Notes: generated by a model from the letters alone, not told the origin. A DNA stretch of 64,000 nucleotides from an uncultured Alphaproteobacteria bacterium (GCA_902574225.1 CACGMO010000006.1:1-64000); one strand, 5' to 3'. Shown: positions 18,813 through 27,923, numbered from the stretch's first letter. Made by a program: numbers and translations.

Positions 18813-19550
18813 TTATTTTTCACAATACTCTAAGTATCTAATTAACTCTGTTTTTCCACCAATTAACTCGGTAGCAAATTCTGTTATATTGCCAGCATTT
18901 GTTTCAAATTCTTTAAGACCAGCATCCAACCAGCTCTCATCTACTTTTAATAACTCCTTTACCCCTATTTGATTTACTTCTTCAGTCACATTTGCGGTTG
19001 GTTTATAATGCTCATTTGATAGCATGTAGTCCTCAAATATGCTGCGCCGACTAACTCCAAATAGTAGCAAAATTAAGGCCGCAGCAAAACCAGTTCGATC
19101 TTTTCCCGCAGTACAATGAAAGATAATTTTAAAGCCAGGATTTTTAAATAATATTTTAAAAAACTCTTTGAAAGTGTCCAAGTTTTCAACTGTATACTTT
19201 CTATAGGCTTGTTGAAAAATCTCATTCAAATCGGTTTTTTGTGTATTTTTTTTATCCAACTCTTTTAATAATTCAGTGACTTTTGGCTCAACAGGTAAGT
19301 GAACTCTATTTTTTAGAAGTTCTCTTGGCAAACTGGTCGGATTTTTTTCTGCCTCATTAACACCTCTAAAGTCTATAATCAACGTTTGTCCATTAGATAT
19401 CAGTTTTTTTTGAGCCGCAGTGCTGAGGTTAATCGGAGCAGCACATCTAATAAACAAATTATTTTTTATTACATTATTGGCTTTTGTCTTCTTGTTACCT
19501 AAATCTCGTAAATTGTTAATAAAGTTTATTCTTTTGTTATATTCAGCCAT
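18813..19550 (-). CDS. Tyrosine-protein phosphatase (Y_phosphatase3 type)
   Basis: A 245-residue cytosolic protein with the Cys-dependent phosphatase loop HCTAGKDRTG (Cys146, Arg152). The N-terminal blocks LFIRCAAPINLS and LIIDFRGVNEAEKN are typical of the bacterial Tyr/Ser phosphatase family related to LipA/MptpB. A candidate general-acid Asp lies in the IDFR or downstream LSNEHY region but cannot be assigned by eye. Members may act on protein phosphotyrosine, phosphoserine or phosphoinositides; no substrate is evident here. Likely co-transcribed with the KduD-like gene, with 14 bases between them. Confidence 0.85.
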   Translation of the reverse strand: MAEYNKRINFINNLRDLGNKKTKANNVIKNNLFIRCAAPINLSTAAQKKLISNGQTLIIDFRGVNEAEKNPTSLPRELLKNRVHLPVEPKVTELLKELDKKNTQKTDLNEIFQQAYRKYTVENLDTFKEFFKILFKNPGFKIIFHCTAGKDRTGFAAALILLLFGVSRRSIFEDYMLSNEHYKPTANVTEEVNQIGVKELLKVDESWLDAGLKEFETNAGNITEFATELIGGKTELIRYLEYCEK

Positions 19551-19619
19551 GTTATTTTCGATATACCATGTTATAATAGTTTACTAAATGAACTTTTACT
19601 ATCAACAAGGGAGGAAAAA

Positions 19620-20246
19620 TTGACCGTCATAGTAACATCTACTTATAAGGCTCATCCAGGAAAGGCAAGACTTCTTTTATCAAATATGAAAGAAAATGTC
19701 GAAACCTTTGGCGCTATGGGTATGACCTGTAGGATATCTAGAATAATTTTTGGTCCTGATACAGGATCTTTAGTTTTTTCTATATTTTCTGAAAACTTTA
19801 CTGGAGCCATGGGAAATGCGGAAAAGCTGTTCTCAAGTGAAGTATGGGCAAAAATACAAATGCGTTTGGATGATAACCCTTCTTCTGAGCTTGTAATGCC
19901 CCCAAATATATTCAGAACAGTTGCAGGAGAAATGAGTGCTACACACAGAGTCATCAATTATAGATGGTACCTTATGAAAAGAGATAAAGTTGCAGAAGCA
20001 GTAGAAATGTTTTCCGAGGTAAAAAGTCTTTGTGAAAAAGTTGATATTAATCCTGTAATGGTAGCGCCAGTTACCGGTGAACCAATGAGTAGTCTGGTTG
20101 TAATGTATGGCGCAAAATCGCTAGCTCACGCCGGAGAAGCATTAGACGGCATGGGTATGGGTCAAGAAATGCAACAAATCGTTGCAAAGGCAGCAACTCT
20201 TGGTGAGCTTTATAGAGCATGGATGACAGTTCCTGCCGATTCATAA
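19620..20246 (+). CDS. Unknown protein with two ABM-like (dimeric alpha/beta barrel) halves
   Basis: I do not recognise this 208-residue protein. The start is TTG 19620, fixed by a strong GGGAGG ribosome site seven to twelve bases upstream. It looks like an internal duplication of about 90-residue units: residues 2-92 open with a beta strand VIVTSTYKAHPGKARLL, and residues 105-205 open with VINYRWYLMKRDKVAEAV. Both contain a strand, a helix and a second strand (SLVFSIFSENF and SLVVMYGAKSL), then an amphipathic helix. The pattern fits a dimeric alpha/beta-barrel (ABM, EthD-like) fold. The second half is Met-rich. There is no signal peptide or catalytic motif. It stands as a single-gene unit, ended by a strong hairpin. 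Confidence 0.7.
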   Translation: MTVIVTSTYKAHPGKARLLLSNMKENVETFGAMGMTCRISRIIFGPDTGSLVFSIFSENFTGAMGNAEKLFSSEVWAKIQMRLDDNPSSELVMPPNIFRTVAGEMSATHRVINYRWYLMKRDKVAEAVEMFSEVKSLCEKVDINPVMVAPVTGEPMSSLVVMYGAKSLAHAGEALDGMGMGQEMQQIVAKAATLGELYRAWMTVPADS

Positions 20247-20252
20247 AAAGCG

Positions 20253-20286
20253 GGCCTAGCTTTTTTCATTTGAGAAAAGCTAGGCC
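20253..20286. terminator. Convergent hairpin terminator between the ABM-like gene and nnr
   Basis: GGCCTAGC plus a T run pairs with the complementary A run plus GCTAGGCC, giving a long stem around a CATTTG-type loop. On the minus strand the stem is followed by CGCTTTTT, a good intrinsic terminator for nnr; on the plus strand the downstream T run is weaker. The stem overlaps the nnr stop codon at 20280-20282. Confidence 0.85.
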
Positions 20287-21725
20287 TCTTGTATTAGACC
20301 AATATTTAAGCCAAGCAACTCAGACAGCCTTCCTGCTGTTATACCTGCTCCATCTTGTGAGATTAAATATCTTGCACACTGAGTTTGGAGGAAGACTGAA
20401 CTTCTAAGGGGTGTTTTGGATCCAGAACTCCAGAGGCCTGCTATAATACCCGCTAAAACGTCTCCCATCCCAGCTGTTCCTAGCCATCCGTTTGAATACA
20501 AGTTTACCCATAACCTTTTTTCTTCCAAAACTAGAGTTCCAGGCCCTTTTAATATCCAGTCTCCACCATATATTTTCTTTAGTTTTATAATATTGGACCA
20601 TTTGTCAGAGAAATTATCTCCAAGAAGTTTTTTTGCTTCTCCTTTATGAGGCGTTCCGACCCAAGGGGCTCTTCTTTTTTTTGGTCTCACTCTGGATAAC
20701 CAGTCAAGACCATCCGCATCAAGAATTATATTGAGGTCGGTATGCCATAAGAATTCAATTTCCTCATCGAACTTTTTACCTAGCCCTGGTCCTATGATAG
20801 CAGTACGCATATTTTTATCTAAAATAGATTGTATTTCGTTAATACCCGGTTCTATCTGAATAAGCTCAGGGGGCCTATCAAGTTTTTCGGTATCAGATGC
20901 CCAGAACACTTTACCAGCTCCTGAACGTAAAGATGATATAGATGCGAGTATTCCTGCACCCTCCATTGATTTGGAACCACCAAGACAAATTACCGATCCT
21001 CTTGTGCCTTTGTGAGCGGAGCTAGATAGATAAGGGAAATGGGTATTGTCTTTCGAAATAGAGCGCATGTCTGAGCTGTAGAAAGATTTATTTATACTTA
21101 GATCAGTGAAATAAACTTCGCCTGTGTAATCAGAAGCCTCATCAAAAAACAGCCCAGGCTTTAAGGTCAGAAAGGAGATAGTACTAGTAGCCCTAACTAA
21201 TTTGTTAAAAATATTTCCTTTCGAACCATGAAGACCACTGGGTAAATCTAAAGATAAGATTTTTTTTGTCTCTGAACATTGAAGAAAATTTACAGCTTTT
21301 AGGAAGTCGCCTGTCAGGTTTCTGTTCAAACCTATGCCAAATATGGCATCAATATACCAATCAGCTTTTGGAATTTTGTTTACATTAAATTTTTTAATGT
21401 TAATTCCTAGATCAAGACAGAATCTGTAAGCATGAGTTTTAGAGCGCTTTTTGTAGCAAAGGTCAATTACATTTGTTTTAACATTTTCCACTTTTAAAAG
21501 GGCAGCCAGGCAAAGACCGTCTTCACCATTATTACCTTTTCCTATGAAAATTGTAACGGAGTCTGCTTTCGCCTTATCCAGAAATTCTTTGGCCGCTTTA
21601 GCGGCTCTAAGCATTAATAGAAATGGTGGTGCAAATTTCTCGGAAACCTTGATGTCGATCAGCCTAGATTTTTCGGATCCGAATAATCTGTAAGAAAAAT
21701 CAGTTTCCAGTGTCGATTTTTGCAT
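20280..21725 (-). CDS. nnr: Bifunctional NAD(P)H-hydrate epimerase / ADP-dependent dehydratase
   Basis: Metabolite-repair enzyme that epimerises damaged NAD(P)HX and dehydrates it back to NAD(P)H. Of 481 residues, the N-terminal YjeF_N domain (about 1-200) carries the GKGNNGEDGLCLAALL motif and DAIFGIGLNRNLTG. The C-terminal carbohydrate-kinase-like domain (about 215-475) carries GSVICLGGSKSMEGAG, DADGLDWLSR, TPHKGEAKKLLG and the ATP/ADP-site GTAGMGDVLAGIIAG. Length is normal for the fused bacterial form. It is divergent from the alpha/beta hydrolase gene across 53 bases. Confidence 0.93.
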   Translation of the reverse strand: MQKSTLETDFSYRLFGSEKSRLIDIKVSEKFAPPFLLMLRAAKAAKEFLDKAKADSVTIFIGKGNNGEDGLCLAALLKVENVKTNVIDLCYKKRSKTHAYRFCLDLGINIKKFNVNKIPKADWYIDAIFGIGLNRNLTGDFLKAVNFLQCSETKKILSLDLPSGLHGSKGNIFNKLVRATSTISFLTLKPGLFFDEASDYTGEVYFTDLSINKSFYSSDMRSISKDNTHFPYLSSSAHKGTRGSVICLGGSKSMEGAGILASISSLRSGAGKVFWASDTEKLDRPPELIQIEPGINEIQSILDKNMRTAIIGPGLGKKFDEEIEFLWHTDLNIILDADGLDWLSRVRPKKRRAPWVGTPHKGEAKKLLGDNFSDKWSNIIKLKKIYGGDWILKGPGTLVLEEKRLWVNLYSNGWLGTAGMGDVLAGIIAGLWSSGSKTPLRSSVFLQTQCARYLISQDGAGITAGRLSELLGLNIGLIQEA

Positions 21726-21778
21726 TATAAAGTTATATATCGTACTAGGAAATTAATAAATACAAATATACTTCTAAT

Positions 21779-22645
21779 ATGAAAAGAATAATAGTCCAAA
21801 CAGAAAGAGGATACATTTCAACTTGTTTTTGGAAAGGACCAAAACAGGGACCAGTATTACATTGGGCTCACGCTAATGGCTTTAATGGGCAAACATATAG
21901 TAGAGTATTAAGTAAGTTGACATCAAAATATAACGTTTATGCTTGGGATACACCTGGATACGGAATGTCTGAAATCGGTACTTATTATGATAAAATTAAC
22001 CCCGTTTTAGGATATTCAAAAGATCTAGCTGCTTTAATAAAAGTGCTGAGTGAGAAACATAAGAGCAAAATAGTTCTTGGTGGCCATTCTATTGGTGGCT
22101 CACTTAGCATAATGGCAAGCAAACTCTTAAATGATAAAGTAGATGGTTTAATTTTAGCGGACCCAGTTGTAATCAACTACCATTATAAATACTTCACAAA
22201 ATTTTTTGGTCCTCTTGGATATGAAAGCAATACCATCAAACTTTATCGTCAAGCATTAAAAAAAAGAAGCAAATGGAAAAGCTTTGATGAAGTTCTGAAG
22301 TCTTATACAAATAGGGGAATTTTTAAGACATGGAAGAAGGGCTTTTTGCATGATTATTTGTCAGGTGGTACAAAGAGGGAAGAGAACGGTGTATATTTAT
22401 CCTGTAATCCAGAAACGGAGGCTGCTAGTTTCATAAATACGGAAAAGGTTACTACACCTAAGATTATAAAAAATATAAACATACCTGTATTGCTACTTAT
22501 CGCTGAATTTGGGAGTACAACAGCTTCATTGGGTTCATTTAAAAAACTGAAGAATTTAAAGCTAGTTGAAAGAATGCAAGGAGGGAGTCACTTTTTCCCT
22601 ATGGAGCAACCGGATAAGCTTATTTCGTTTATTAAAGGCTTTTAA
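21779..22645 (+). CDS. Alpha/beta hydrolase
   Basis: A 288-residue soluble alpha/beta-hydrolase-fold protein. The oxyanion-region motif WAHANGFNGQTY follows the first strand, the nucleophile elbow is GGHSIGGSLS (Ser near residue 105), and the probable catalytic His is in GGSHFFPMEQPDKL near the C-terminus. The acid is likely in the PVLLLIAEFGS region, where an Asp is usual but Glu is seen. AHANGFNG is typical of a proteobacterial subgroup with unknown substrate. It is followed 51 bases later by the ECH1-like crotonase, probably on the same transcript, but nothing ties them functionally. Confidence 0.85.
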   Translation: MKRIIVQTERGYISTCFWKGPKQGPVLHWAHANGFNGQTYSRVLSKLTSKYNVYAWDTPGYGMSEIGTYYDKINPVLGYSKDLAALIKVLSEKHKSKIVLGGHSIGGSLSIMASKLLNDKVDGLILADPVVINYHYKYFTKFFGPLGYESNTIKLYRQALKKRSKWKSFDEVLKSYTNRGIFKTWKKGFLHDYLSGGTKREENGVYLSCNPETEAASFINTEKVTTPKIIKNINIPVLLLIAEFGSTTASLGSFKKLKNLKLVERMQGGSHFFPMEQPDKLISFIKGF

Positions 22646-22696
22646 TCTTATTGTTAAGCTTTATACTAAAAATGCATTGCAAAGGTGGGATATAAA

Positions 22697-23590
22697 ATGA
22701 ATAAATTAGAAGTCGCTGATCAAAACGAATATGAATCAAATTATTTTGCTATTGAGTTAATAGGGCATGTCGCTCACATAAAGCTCAACAGGCCTGAAAA
22801 GAGAAATGCAATGAACTGGGATTTCTGGAGAGATCTGCCGGGAATAATTGCGGATATTGATAGAAATTCACGTTCAAGATGTATTGTTCTCTCTTCAACC
22901 GGTACTGTGTTTTCAGCCGGACTGGATTTGAGCCTTTTTGGTCAAGATGTCTTTTCAAGTTCTGAGGCAGTAAAAAAGAATGAGAAAGAGCTACAACCCC
23001 CCCAAAATTTCATGAACTTTTTATCTTTTTTGCAGAAATCTATTTCATCGTTACAAAAAGCTAGAATTCCCGTTATTTGTGCAATACAGGGTGGCTGTAT
23101 AGGTGGAGGCGTAGACCTAATTTGTTCCGCAGACATTCGATTAGCAACAAACGATGCTTTTTTTTCAATAAGGGAAACAAAAATTGGAATGGTAGCGGAT
23201 GTAGGAACATTTCCTAGAATTGTAAAATTACTTCCTGAAGGAATTGTCAAGGAATTAGCGTTTACAGGAAGAAACTTTTCCGCTCATGAGGCTAAAGAAT
23301 GGGGCTTTGTAAATAGGCTATATGAGAGTCATGAAGCTCTCATCGAAGGTGCATTAGAGATGGCTAAGGAAATAACCTTAAATTCCCCAGCTGCTGTATT
23401 TGGTTGTAAGAAGGTTATTGACTTTTCACGTGACCACACCATTGATGAGGGATTGGATTGGATCAATATGTGGAATGCGTCGATGCTTAGCCAGTCTGAG
23501 TTGATGGAAGGATTCCGATCCTATAAAGATAAGACCGAAGGCAATTTTGCCGAATTACCAAAGCTCAAAGATCACTTTTCAAAAAATTAA
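22697..23590 (+). CDS. Crotonase family, ECH1-like (dienoyl-CoA isomerase type)
   Basis: Start at ATG 22697, preceded by AGGTGGG at good spacing. Of about 297 residues, the crotonase core includes KRNAMNWDFW, FSAGLDLSLFG (CoA/oxyanion), GGCIGGGVDLICSADIR, then IRETKIGMVADVGTFPRI and a C-terminal LDWINMWNASML. Acidic residues in CSAD, RETK and VADVGT match the Asp/Glu/Asp set of mitochondrial ECH1 delta(3,5)-delta(2,4)-dienoyl-CoA isomerase rather than the two Glu of classical hydratases. It probably isomerises unsaturated fatty acyl-CoA in beta-oxidation. It ends 11 bases before asd, so co-transcription is likely. Confidence 0.88.
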   Translation: MNKLEVADQNEYESNYFAIELIGHVAHIKLNRPEKRNAMNWDFWRDLPGIIADIDRNSRSRCIVLSSTGTVFSAGLDLSLFGQDVFSSSEAVKKNEKELQPPQNFMNFLSFLQKSISSLQKARIPVICAIQGGCIGGGVDLICSADIRLATNDAFFSIRETKIGMVADVGTFPRIVKLLPEGIVKELAFTGRNFSAHEAKEWGFVNRLYESHEALIEGALEMAKEITLNSPAAVFGCKKVIDFSRDHTIDEGLDWINMWNASMLSQSELMEGFRSYKDKTEGNFAELPKLKDHFSKN

Positions 23591-23601
23591 AAAGGAAAAG
23601 T

Positions 23602-24627
23602 ATGGGATATAACATTGCTGTTTGCGGTGCCACTGGTAACGTAGGAAGAGAAATGCTTAACATATTGGCTGAGCGCACGTTTCCAGTAGATGAGTTGAAT
23701 GCTTTAGCCAGTAGAAGATCTTTGGGTACCGAATGTTCATTTGGAGATAAAGTTCTTAAGACTAAAGATTTAGATACTTTTGATTTTAAAGGAATAGATA
23801 TCGCTCTTTTTGCAGTTGGTTCAGAAGCAACAAAAAAATATGTGAAAAAAGCAACTGATAGTGGCTGCATAGTGATCGACAATTCATCTCTTTTTCGTTA
23901 CCACCCAGATGTCCCCCTAATAGTACCTGAGGTTAACCCTGACGAGATACAGAATTTCGATAAAAGGAATATTATTGCAAACCCTAATTGTTCGACCGCC
24001 CAATTGGTTGTAGCATTAAAGCCTTTACACGATAGAGCACAAATAAAAAGAGTCGTGGTAACAACTTTTCAATCAGTTTCAGGCTCAGGTAAGGAAGCAA
24101 TGGACGAGCTGTGGGCTCAAACAAAAGGTTTATACGTGCCAGGTCAGGAAGTAGATCCAAAAGCTTATCCCAAACAAATTGCTTTTAATGTAATTCCTCA
24201 AATAGATGTGTTTCTTGATGACGGGCAAACAAAAGAAGAGTGGAAAATGGTTGCTGAAACAAAGAAGATTTTAGACAAGAAGATAAAATTGACAGCAACA
24301 TGTGTCAGGGTACCGGTTTTTGTGGGCCACTCTGAGGCAGTAAATATAGAGTTTGAAGATTTTTTAGATGAAGAAGAAGCTAGAGAAATTTTAAGACAAT
24401 CTCCAGGAATAATTGTGGTAGATAAAAGAGAAGAGGGAGGTTACACAACGCCAATAGAGTGCGCAGGCGATTATGCAACTTTTATTAGTCGAATAAGACA
24501 AGATTCTACAACGGAGAATGGTCTGAATTTATGGTGTGTATCTGATAATCTTAGAAAAGGTGCTGCTCTAAATGCAGTGCAAATCGCCGAATTATTAGGA
24601 AATAAAGTTTTAAAAAAAGACCAATAA
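23602..24627 (+). CDS. asd: Aspartate-semialdehyde dehydrogenase
   Basis: Makes aspartate semialdehyde from aspartyl phosphate, the branch point to lysine/diaminopimelate, threonine and methionine. The 341-residue protein has the NADP Rossmann GATGNVGREML at the N-terminus, the catalytic Cys130 in NPNCSTAQL, and the VSGSGKEAMDEL and RVPVFVGHSEAVNIEF blocks (catalytic His). An AAAGGAAAA ribosome site precedes ATG 23602. It converges on ispA with a 28-base spacer that shows no strong hairpin. Confidence 0.97.
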   Translation: MGYNIAVCGATGNVGREMLNILAERTFPVDELNALASRRSLGTECSFGDKVLKTKDLDTFDFKGIDIALFAVGSEATKKYVKKATDSGCIVIDNSSLFRYHPDVPLIVPEVNPDEIQNFDKRNIIANPNCSTAQLVVALKPLHDRAQIKRVVVTTFQSVSGSGKEAMDELWAQTKGLYVPGQEVDPKAYPKQIAFNVIPQIDVFLDDGQTKEEWKMVAETKKILDKKIKLTATCVRVPVFVGHSEAVNIEFEDFLDEEEAREILRQSPGIIVVDKREEGGYTTPIECAGDYATFISRIRQDSTTENGLNLWCVSDNLRKGAALNAVQIAELLGNKVLKKDQ

Positions 24628-24655
24628 TTGGTTTCTAAAATTCCTCAATCAACAT

Positions 24656-25561
24656 TTAAAATTGTCTACTGACAATAAAGTTGGCAATTTGATTAAGATT
24701 TCTTGATCGATCTTTAAAACCTGAAATAGCTTCACAAGCTTCTGCTACTAACTCTAAGGCTTTCTTTTTAGAATTATCAAGACCTAGTTTTGAAACAAAA
24801 GTGGCCTTATTATTGTCCTTATCTTTACCTACATTTTTTCCTAACGTTTTGGAAGAGCTAGTAACATCTAAGATGTCGTCAATAATTTGAAAAGCTAAAC
24901 CTATTTTAGCGGCGTATAATGAGAAGGGTTCAGTGTTTTCTCCCGCTATTATCGGTCCAACCTCACAGGACCAGGATATCAACTTTCCAGTTTTATATTC
25001 CTGTATTTTCGAAATCTCGTTTATTTCAAGCTCCTTTTGGGAAGTCTCGGCGGCTATATCTAATGCTTGACCTAATACCATACCAGAAGCCCCAGAATTT
25101 CTGGCTAAACTCAAAATCAATTTATTTTTTACTTTATCATTAACTTTAAATTTATTTCCACTTAGTGCTTCAAAACCCAAACTCTGTAGTGCATCTCCAA
25201 CTAAAATGGCTGTTGCTTCATTCCATTTCATATGAATAGTTGGCTGACCTCTTCTCAAATCATCATCGTCCATTGATGGAAGGTCATCGTGCACAAGAGA
25301 GTACGTATGAATGCATTCAATTGCGATAGCACAGAATATAGCCACTTCATTTGTAATATTGAAAACCTTTGACGTTTCCATACACAGCAACGGCCTCAAT
25401 CTTTTTCCTTGCCCCAAAATAGAATACTCAATTGGTTTTCTTAATATTCCGAAATTTTTTTCTTTTAAAAATTTTTTTAATTGTTGATTAAAATAAAGAG
25501 CATTATTTTCAAGCAATGTTTTGAAGTAAGTCTCGTCGAACTCACTATAGGGTTTATTCAT
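24656..25561 (-). CDS. ispA: (2E,6E)-farnesyl diphosphate synthase
   Basis: Short-chain trans-prenyltransferase making farnesyl diphosphate from IPP and DMAPP/GPP. The 301-residue protein has the first aspartate-rich motif HDDLPSMDDDDLRRG (about 91-105) and the second motif in FQIIDDILDVTSS (about 230), plus GKRLRP and the KTGKLIS block. These are characteristic of proteobacterial IspA rather than long-chain synthases. It overlaps xseB by 8 bases, the common xseB-ispA arrangement; the dxs gene that often follows is not here, because asd converges instead. Confidence 0.95.
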   Translation of the reverse strand: MNKPYSEFDETYFKTLLENNALYFNQQLKKFLKEKNFGILRKPIEYSILGQGKRLRPLLCMETSKVFNITNEVAIFCAIAIECIHTYSLVHDDLPSMDDDDLRRGQPTIHMKWNEATAILVGDALQSLGFEALSGNKFKVNDKVKNKLILSLARNSGASGMVLGQALDIAAETSQKELEINEISKIQEYKTGKLISWSCEVGPIIAGENTEPFSLYAAKIGLAFQIIDDILDVTSSSKTLGKNVGKDKDNNKATFVSKLGLDNSKKKALELVAEACEAISGFKDRSRNLNQIANFIVSRQF

Positions 25562-25799
25562 TATCGTCTGCTCTTAAGTCTTCCGTCACTAACTTCTCTT
25601 TGTCAGATACTTTTAAAATTTTCAATTCTGCTGTCTTCAAAAGTTTTTCGCAATGGCTTTTCAGTTTAATTCCTATTTCGTAGTAAGAAATTGATTCTTC
25701 CAAGCTTAAGTTCCCATCGTCTAGTTGAGTTACCAACTCCTCTAATTTCTTCAGCCCTTGTTCAAATTTTAGGCCTTTAATCTCGTCTTCTGTAAGCAT
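25554..25799 (-). CDS. xseB: Exodeoxyribonuclease VII small subunit
   Basis: Small subunit of exonuclease VII, which with XseA degrades single-stranded DNA. The 81-residue protein has the family block FEQGLKKLEELVTQLDDGNLSLEESISYYEIGIKLKSHCEKLL, predicted to form a two-helix coiled hairpin. Length is normal. It starts the xseB-ispA operon and is divergent from mutM. Confidence 0.93.
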   Translation of the reverse strand: MLTEDEIKGLKFEQGLKKLEELVTQLDDGNLSLEESISYYEIGIKLKSHCEKLLKTAELKILKVSDKEKLVTEDLRADDNE

Positions 25800-25880
25800 A
25801 ATAAATCTAACGATATTTTTATAATGATTTATAATATAGTCTTTTAGATCAATAGCCAGTTCATTTTAATAAATAAAATT

Positions 25881-26714
25881 TTGCCAGAACTCCCGGAAAT
25901 AGAAACAGTTAAACTAGGTATAGAAAAGACAATTTTAGGTAGTGCCATCATTTCGACTAAAATATTTAGACGAGACCTAAGGTTCCCTATCGAAAAGAGC
26001 TTTGAAAAATTAATTCTGAAAAAACGAGTTTTAGGGGTTGGTAGGCGATCAAAATACCTTCTTTTTTTTCTGAATAATAAAACAACAATAGTCCTACATC
26101 TGGGGATGTCAGGAAGGATAAAATTAAGTACCGAAAGTGAAAATAAATATAAACCAAAGAAACACGATCATCTGATAATATCATTCGATAATCGATTTCT
26201 GCTTGTATATAATGATCCTCGAAGGTTTGGTTTTATTGAAGCCATAGAAGGTGACTATGCAGATTATCGAAGGTTCAAATATATAGGAATAGAACCTCTT
26301 TCCAAAAACTTTGATGAACAACATCTGTGGTCCAAAATCAAAAACTCTTCAAGATCCTTAAAAAATATTTTAATGGATCAGAAAGTTGTAGCTGGCTTAG
26401 GTAATATATACGTTAGTGAGGCTTTGTGGGAATGTCGAATCAAACCTACTAGGATTGGCAAAAATATGTCTCTAATTGAATGTGAAACACTAGTAGGATC
26501 AATTAAGAAAGTTCTTGATAAGGCGATTAAATTTGGTGGAACTACTTTAAAAGATTTCCGACAGGTTGGTGGAGAGGTAGGATATTTTCAAAATAAACTA
26601 CAGGTTTATGGGAAAGAGGGTCAAGCATGTTTTCGGAGTACATGTAAGGGTACTGTCGGGAAAATTATAATTAGTGGGAGGAGTACATTTTATTGTGCAA
26701 CCTGTCAGAAGTAA
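25881..26714 (+). CDS. mutM: Formamidopyrimidine-DNA glycosylase
   Basis: Base-excision repair glycosylase/AP lyase for 8-oxoguanine and FapyG. The start is a TTG at 25881, fixed because the protein must begin PELPE after Met removal: Pro2 is the nucleophile. Other motifs: GRRSKYL, HLGMSG, NDPRRFGF, and the catalytic Lys and H2TH region (LMDQKVVAGLGNIYVSEALW). The C-terminal zinc finger has the alphaproteobacterial spacing (C-x4-C and C-x2-C, in ACFRSTC and FYCATC). Its 277 residues are normal. Followed by enoyl-CoA hydratase and rpsT, as in Rhodobacterales. Confidence 0.96.
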   Translation: MPELPEIETVKLGIEKTILGSAIISTKIFRRDLRFPIEKSFEKLILKKRVLGVGRRSKYLLFFLNNKTTIVLHLGMSGRIKLSTESENKYKPKKHDHLIISFDNRFLLVYNDPRRFGFIEAIEGDYADYRRFKYIGIEPLSKNFDEQHLWSKIKNSSRSLKNILMDQKVVAGLGNIYVSEALWECRIKPTRIGKNMSLIECETLVGSIKKVLDKAIKFGGTTLKDFRQVGGEVGYFQNKLQVYGKEGQACFRSTCKGTVGKIIISGRSTFYCATCQK

Positions 26715-26785
26715 TTCATTATTTTCTTGATAAATTTTGATAAGAAAATTAAAACTTTGGGCAGAGAAATTTTTTGGAGAATCTA

Positions 26786-27562
26786 ATGGCTTACGAGACG
26801 CTCATCATCGAGCATGAAGAACCTATTCTAATTATAAAACTCAATAGGCCAAATGCATTGAATGCTTTAAATAGTAAGCTATTGGAAGAACTAAATAGTG
26901 CTCTAAAAGATGCAGACAATAATGATTCTATTAGAACAATTATTTTAACTGGTTCTGAAAAGGCTTTTGCTGCAGGTGCTGATATCAAGGAGATGATATC
27001 AAAGTCTTTTGTAGATATGTTCTATAAAAATTTTTTTTCTAATGATTTAGATAGAATTCAAGCAACTAGAAAACCTATTATAGCTGCCGTAGCCGGATAC
27101 GCGCTAGGAGGAGGATGTGAGCTTGCAATGAGGTGCGATTTTATTTTAGCTGCAGACAGTGCAAAATTTGGACAACCTGAAATAAATTTAGGCGTTATGG
27201 CAGGTTTTGGAGGAACGCAACTGCTGTCGAAATTTGTAGGAAAATCTAAAGCAATGGAGATGCACCTTACTGGTAGAAATATGGATGCCGAAGAGGCTGA
27301 AAGATCCGGTCTAGTCAGCAGAGTTGTTCCTGCTGAAGATCTTTTAAAGGAAGCTAAGGCTGTAGCTATTAAAATCGCAGAAAAGTCTATGTTGTCGACT
27401 ATGGGAATTAAGGAATCAATAAATCGTTCATTCGAAATTGGAATGTCAGAGGGTATATTGTTTGAAAGGAGAATCTTTAATGCTCTTTTTTCAACTGAAG
27501 ATAAAAAAGAAGGTATGTCCGCTTTTATAGAAAAAAGAACACCCAAGTTCGAAGACAAATAG
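26786..27562 (+). CDS. Enoyl-CoA hydratase
   Basis: Start at ATG 26786, with GGAGA five bases upstream; an in-frame TTG 12 bases earlier is less likely. The 258-residue crotonase carries AFAAGADIKEM, GYALGGGCELAM and FGQPEINLGVMAGFGGTQ, so both catalytic glutamates (in GGGCEL and QPEINL) are present, consistent with a true syn-hydratase of short-chain enoyl-CoA in beta-oxidation. Position between mutM and rpsT matches the arrangement in Rhodobacterales. An AT-rich inverted repeat lies just upstream (26721-26749) but lacks a T run. Confidence 0.93.
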   Translation: MAYETLIIEHEEPILIIKLNRPNALNALNSKLLEELNSALKDADNNDSIRTIILTGSEKAFAAGADIKEMISKSFVDMFYKNFFSNDLDRIQATRKPIIAAVAGYALGGGCELAMRCDFILAADSAKFGQPEINLGVMAGFGGTQLLSKFVGKSKAMEMHLTGRNMDAEEAERSGLVSRVVPAEDLLKEAKAVAIKIAEKSMLSTMGIKESINRSFEIGMSEGILFERRIFNALFSTEDKKEGMSAFIEKRTPKFEDK

Positions 27563-27573
27563 CAGTTCGCTTA

Positions 27574-27602
27574 TTGACATTTATAACCGCATTGTGTAAT
27601 TG
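27574..27602 (+). promoter_or_regulatory. Candidate rpsT promoter
   Basis: A perfect -35 hexamer TTGACA (27574-27579) lies 17 bases ahead of a poor -10 (TAATTG, 27597-27602), and the rpsT ribosome site AAGGAG follows at 27610-27615. Position is right for a short-leader ribosomal-protein transcript; the weak -10 keeps this tentative. Confidence 0.4.
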
Positions 27603-27625
27603 ATTGCTTAAGGAGTACAATAGAG

Positions 27626-27898
27626 ATGCCAAATAAAGCTTCAGCAAAAAAAAGATTAAGACAAACGGTTAAAAGAACCACGGAAAATAAGAACAGAAAA
27701 ACCAGAATAAAAACGTTTGTCAAGAAAGTTGAGCAAGCTATAGTTAAAGGTGATCAAGCCACTGCCAATGAAGTTCTTAGAACTGCGCAGTCGGAAATCA
27801 TGAGAGGCGTTACAAAAGGTGTTTTTCATAAGAATTCAGCCAGTAGAAAAATATCAAGACTAAATTCAAAAGTTAAAGGTTTGAAAAAAGCAAGCTAG
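27626..27898 (+). CDS. rpsT: 30S ribosomal protein S20
   Basis: Small-subunit protein that binds 16S rRNA. The 90-residue, Lys/Arg-rich helical protein opens [14 protein letters not shown] and contains [19 protein letters not shown] near the C-terminus, both diagnostic. AAGGAG at 27610-27615 gives good spacing to ATG 27626. Located upstream of the dnaA cluster, as in many alphaproteobacteria, though here a rhodanese gene intervenes. A small hairpin (27924-27948) lies in the 80-base spacer after it. Confidence 0.98.
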   Translation: MPNKASAKKRLRQTVKRTTENKNRKTRIKTFVKKVEQAIVKGDQATANEVLRTAQSEIMRGVTKGVFHKNSASRKISRLNSKVKGLKKAS

Positions 27899-27923
27899 AG
27901 CCAGTATGATTTTTAATTAGTTG

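Noticed and set aside
26721-26749. AT-rich inverted repeat after mutM as a terminator
   Set aside because: The stem is almost all A-T pairs with a long loop and no T run follows.
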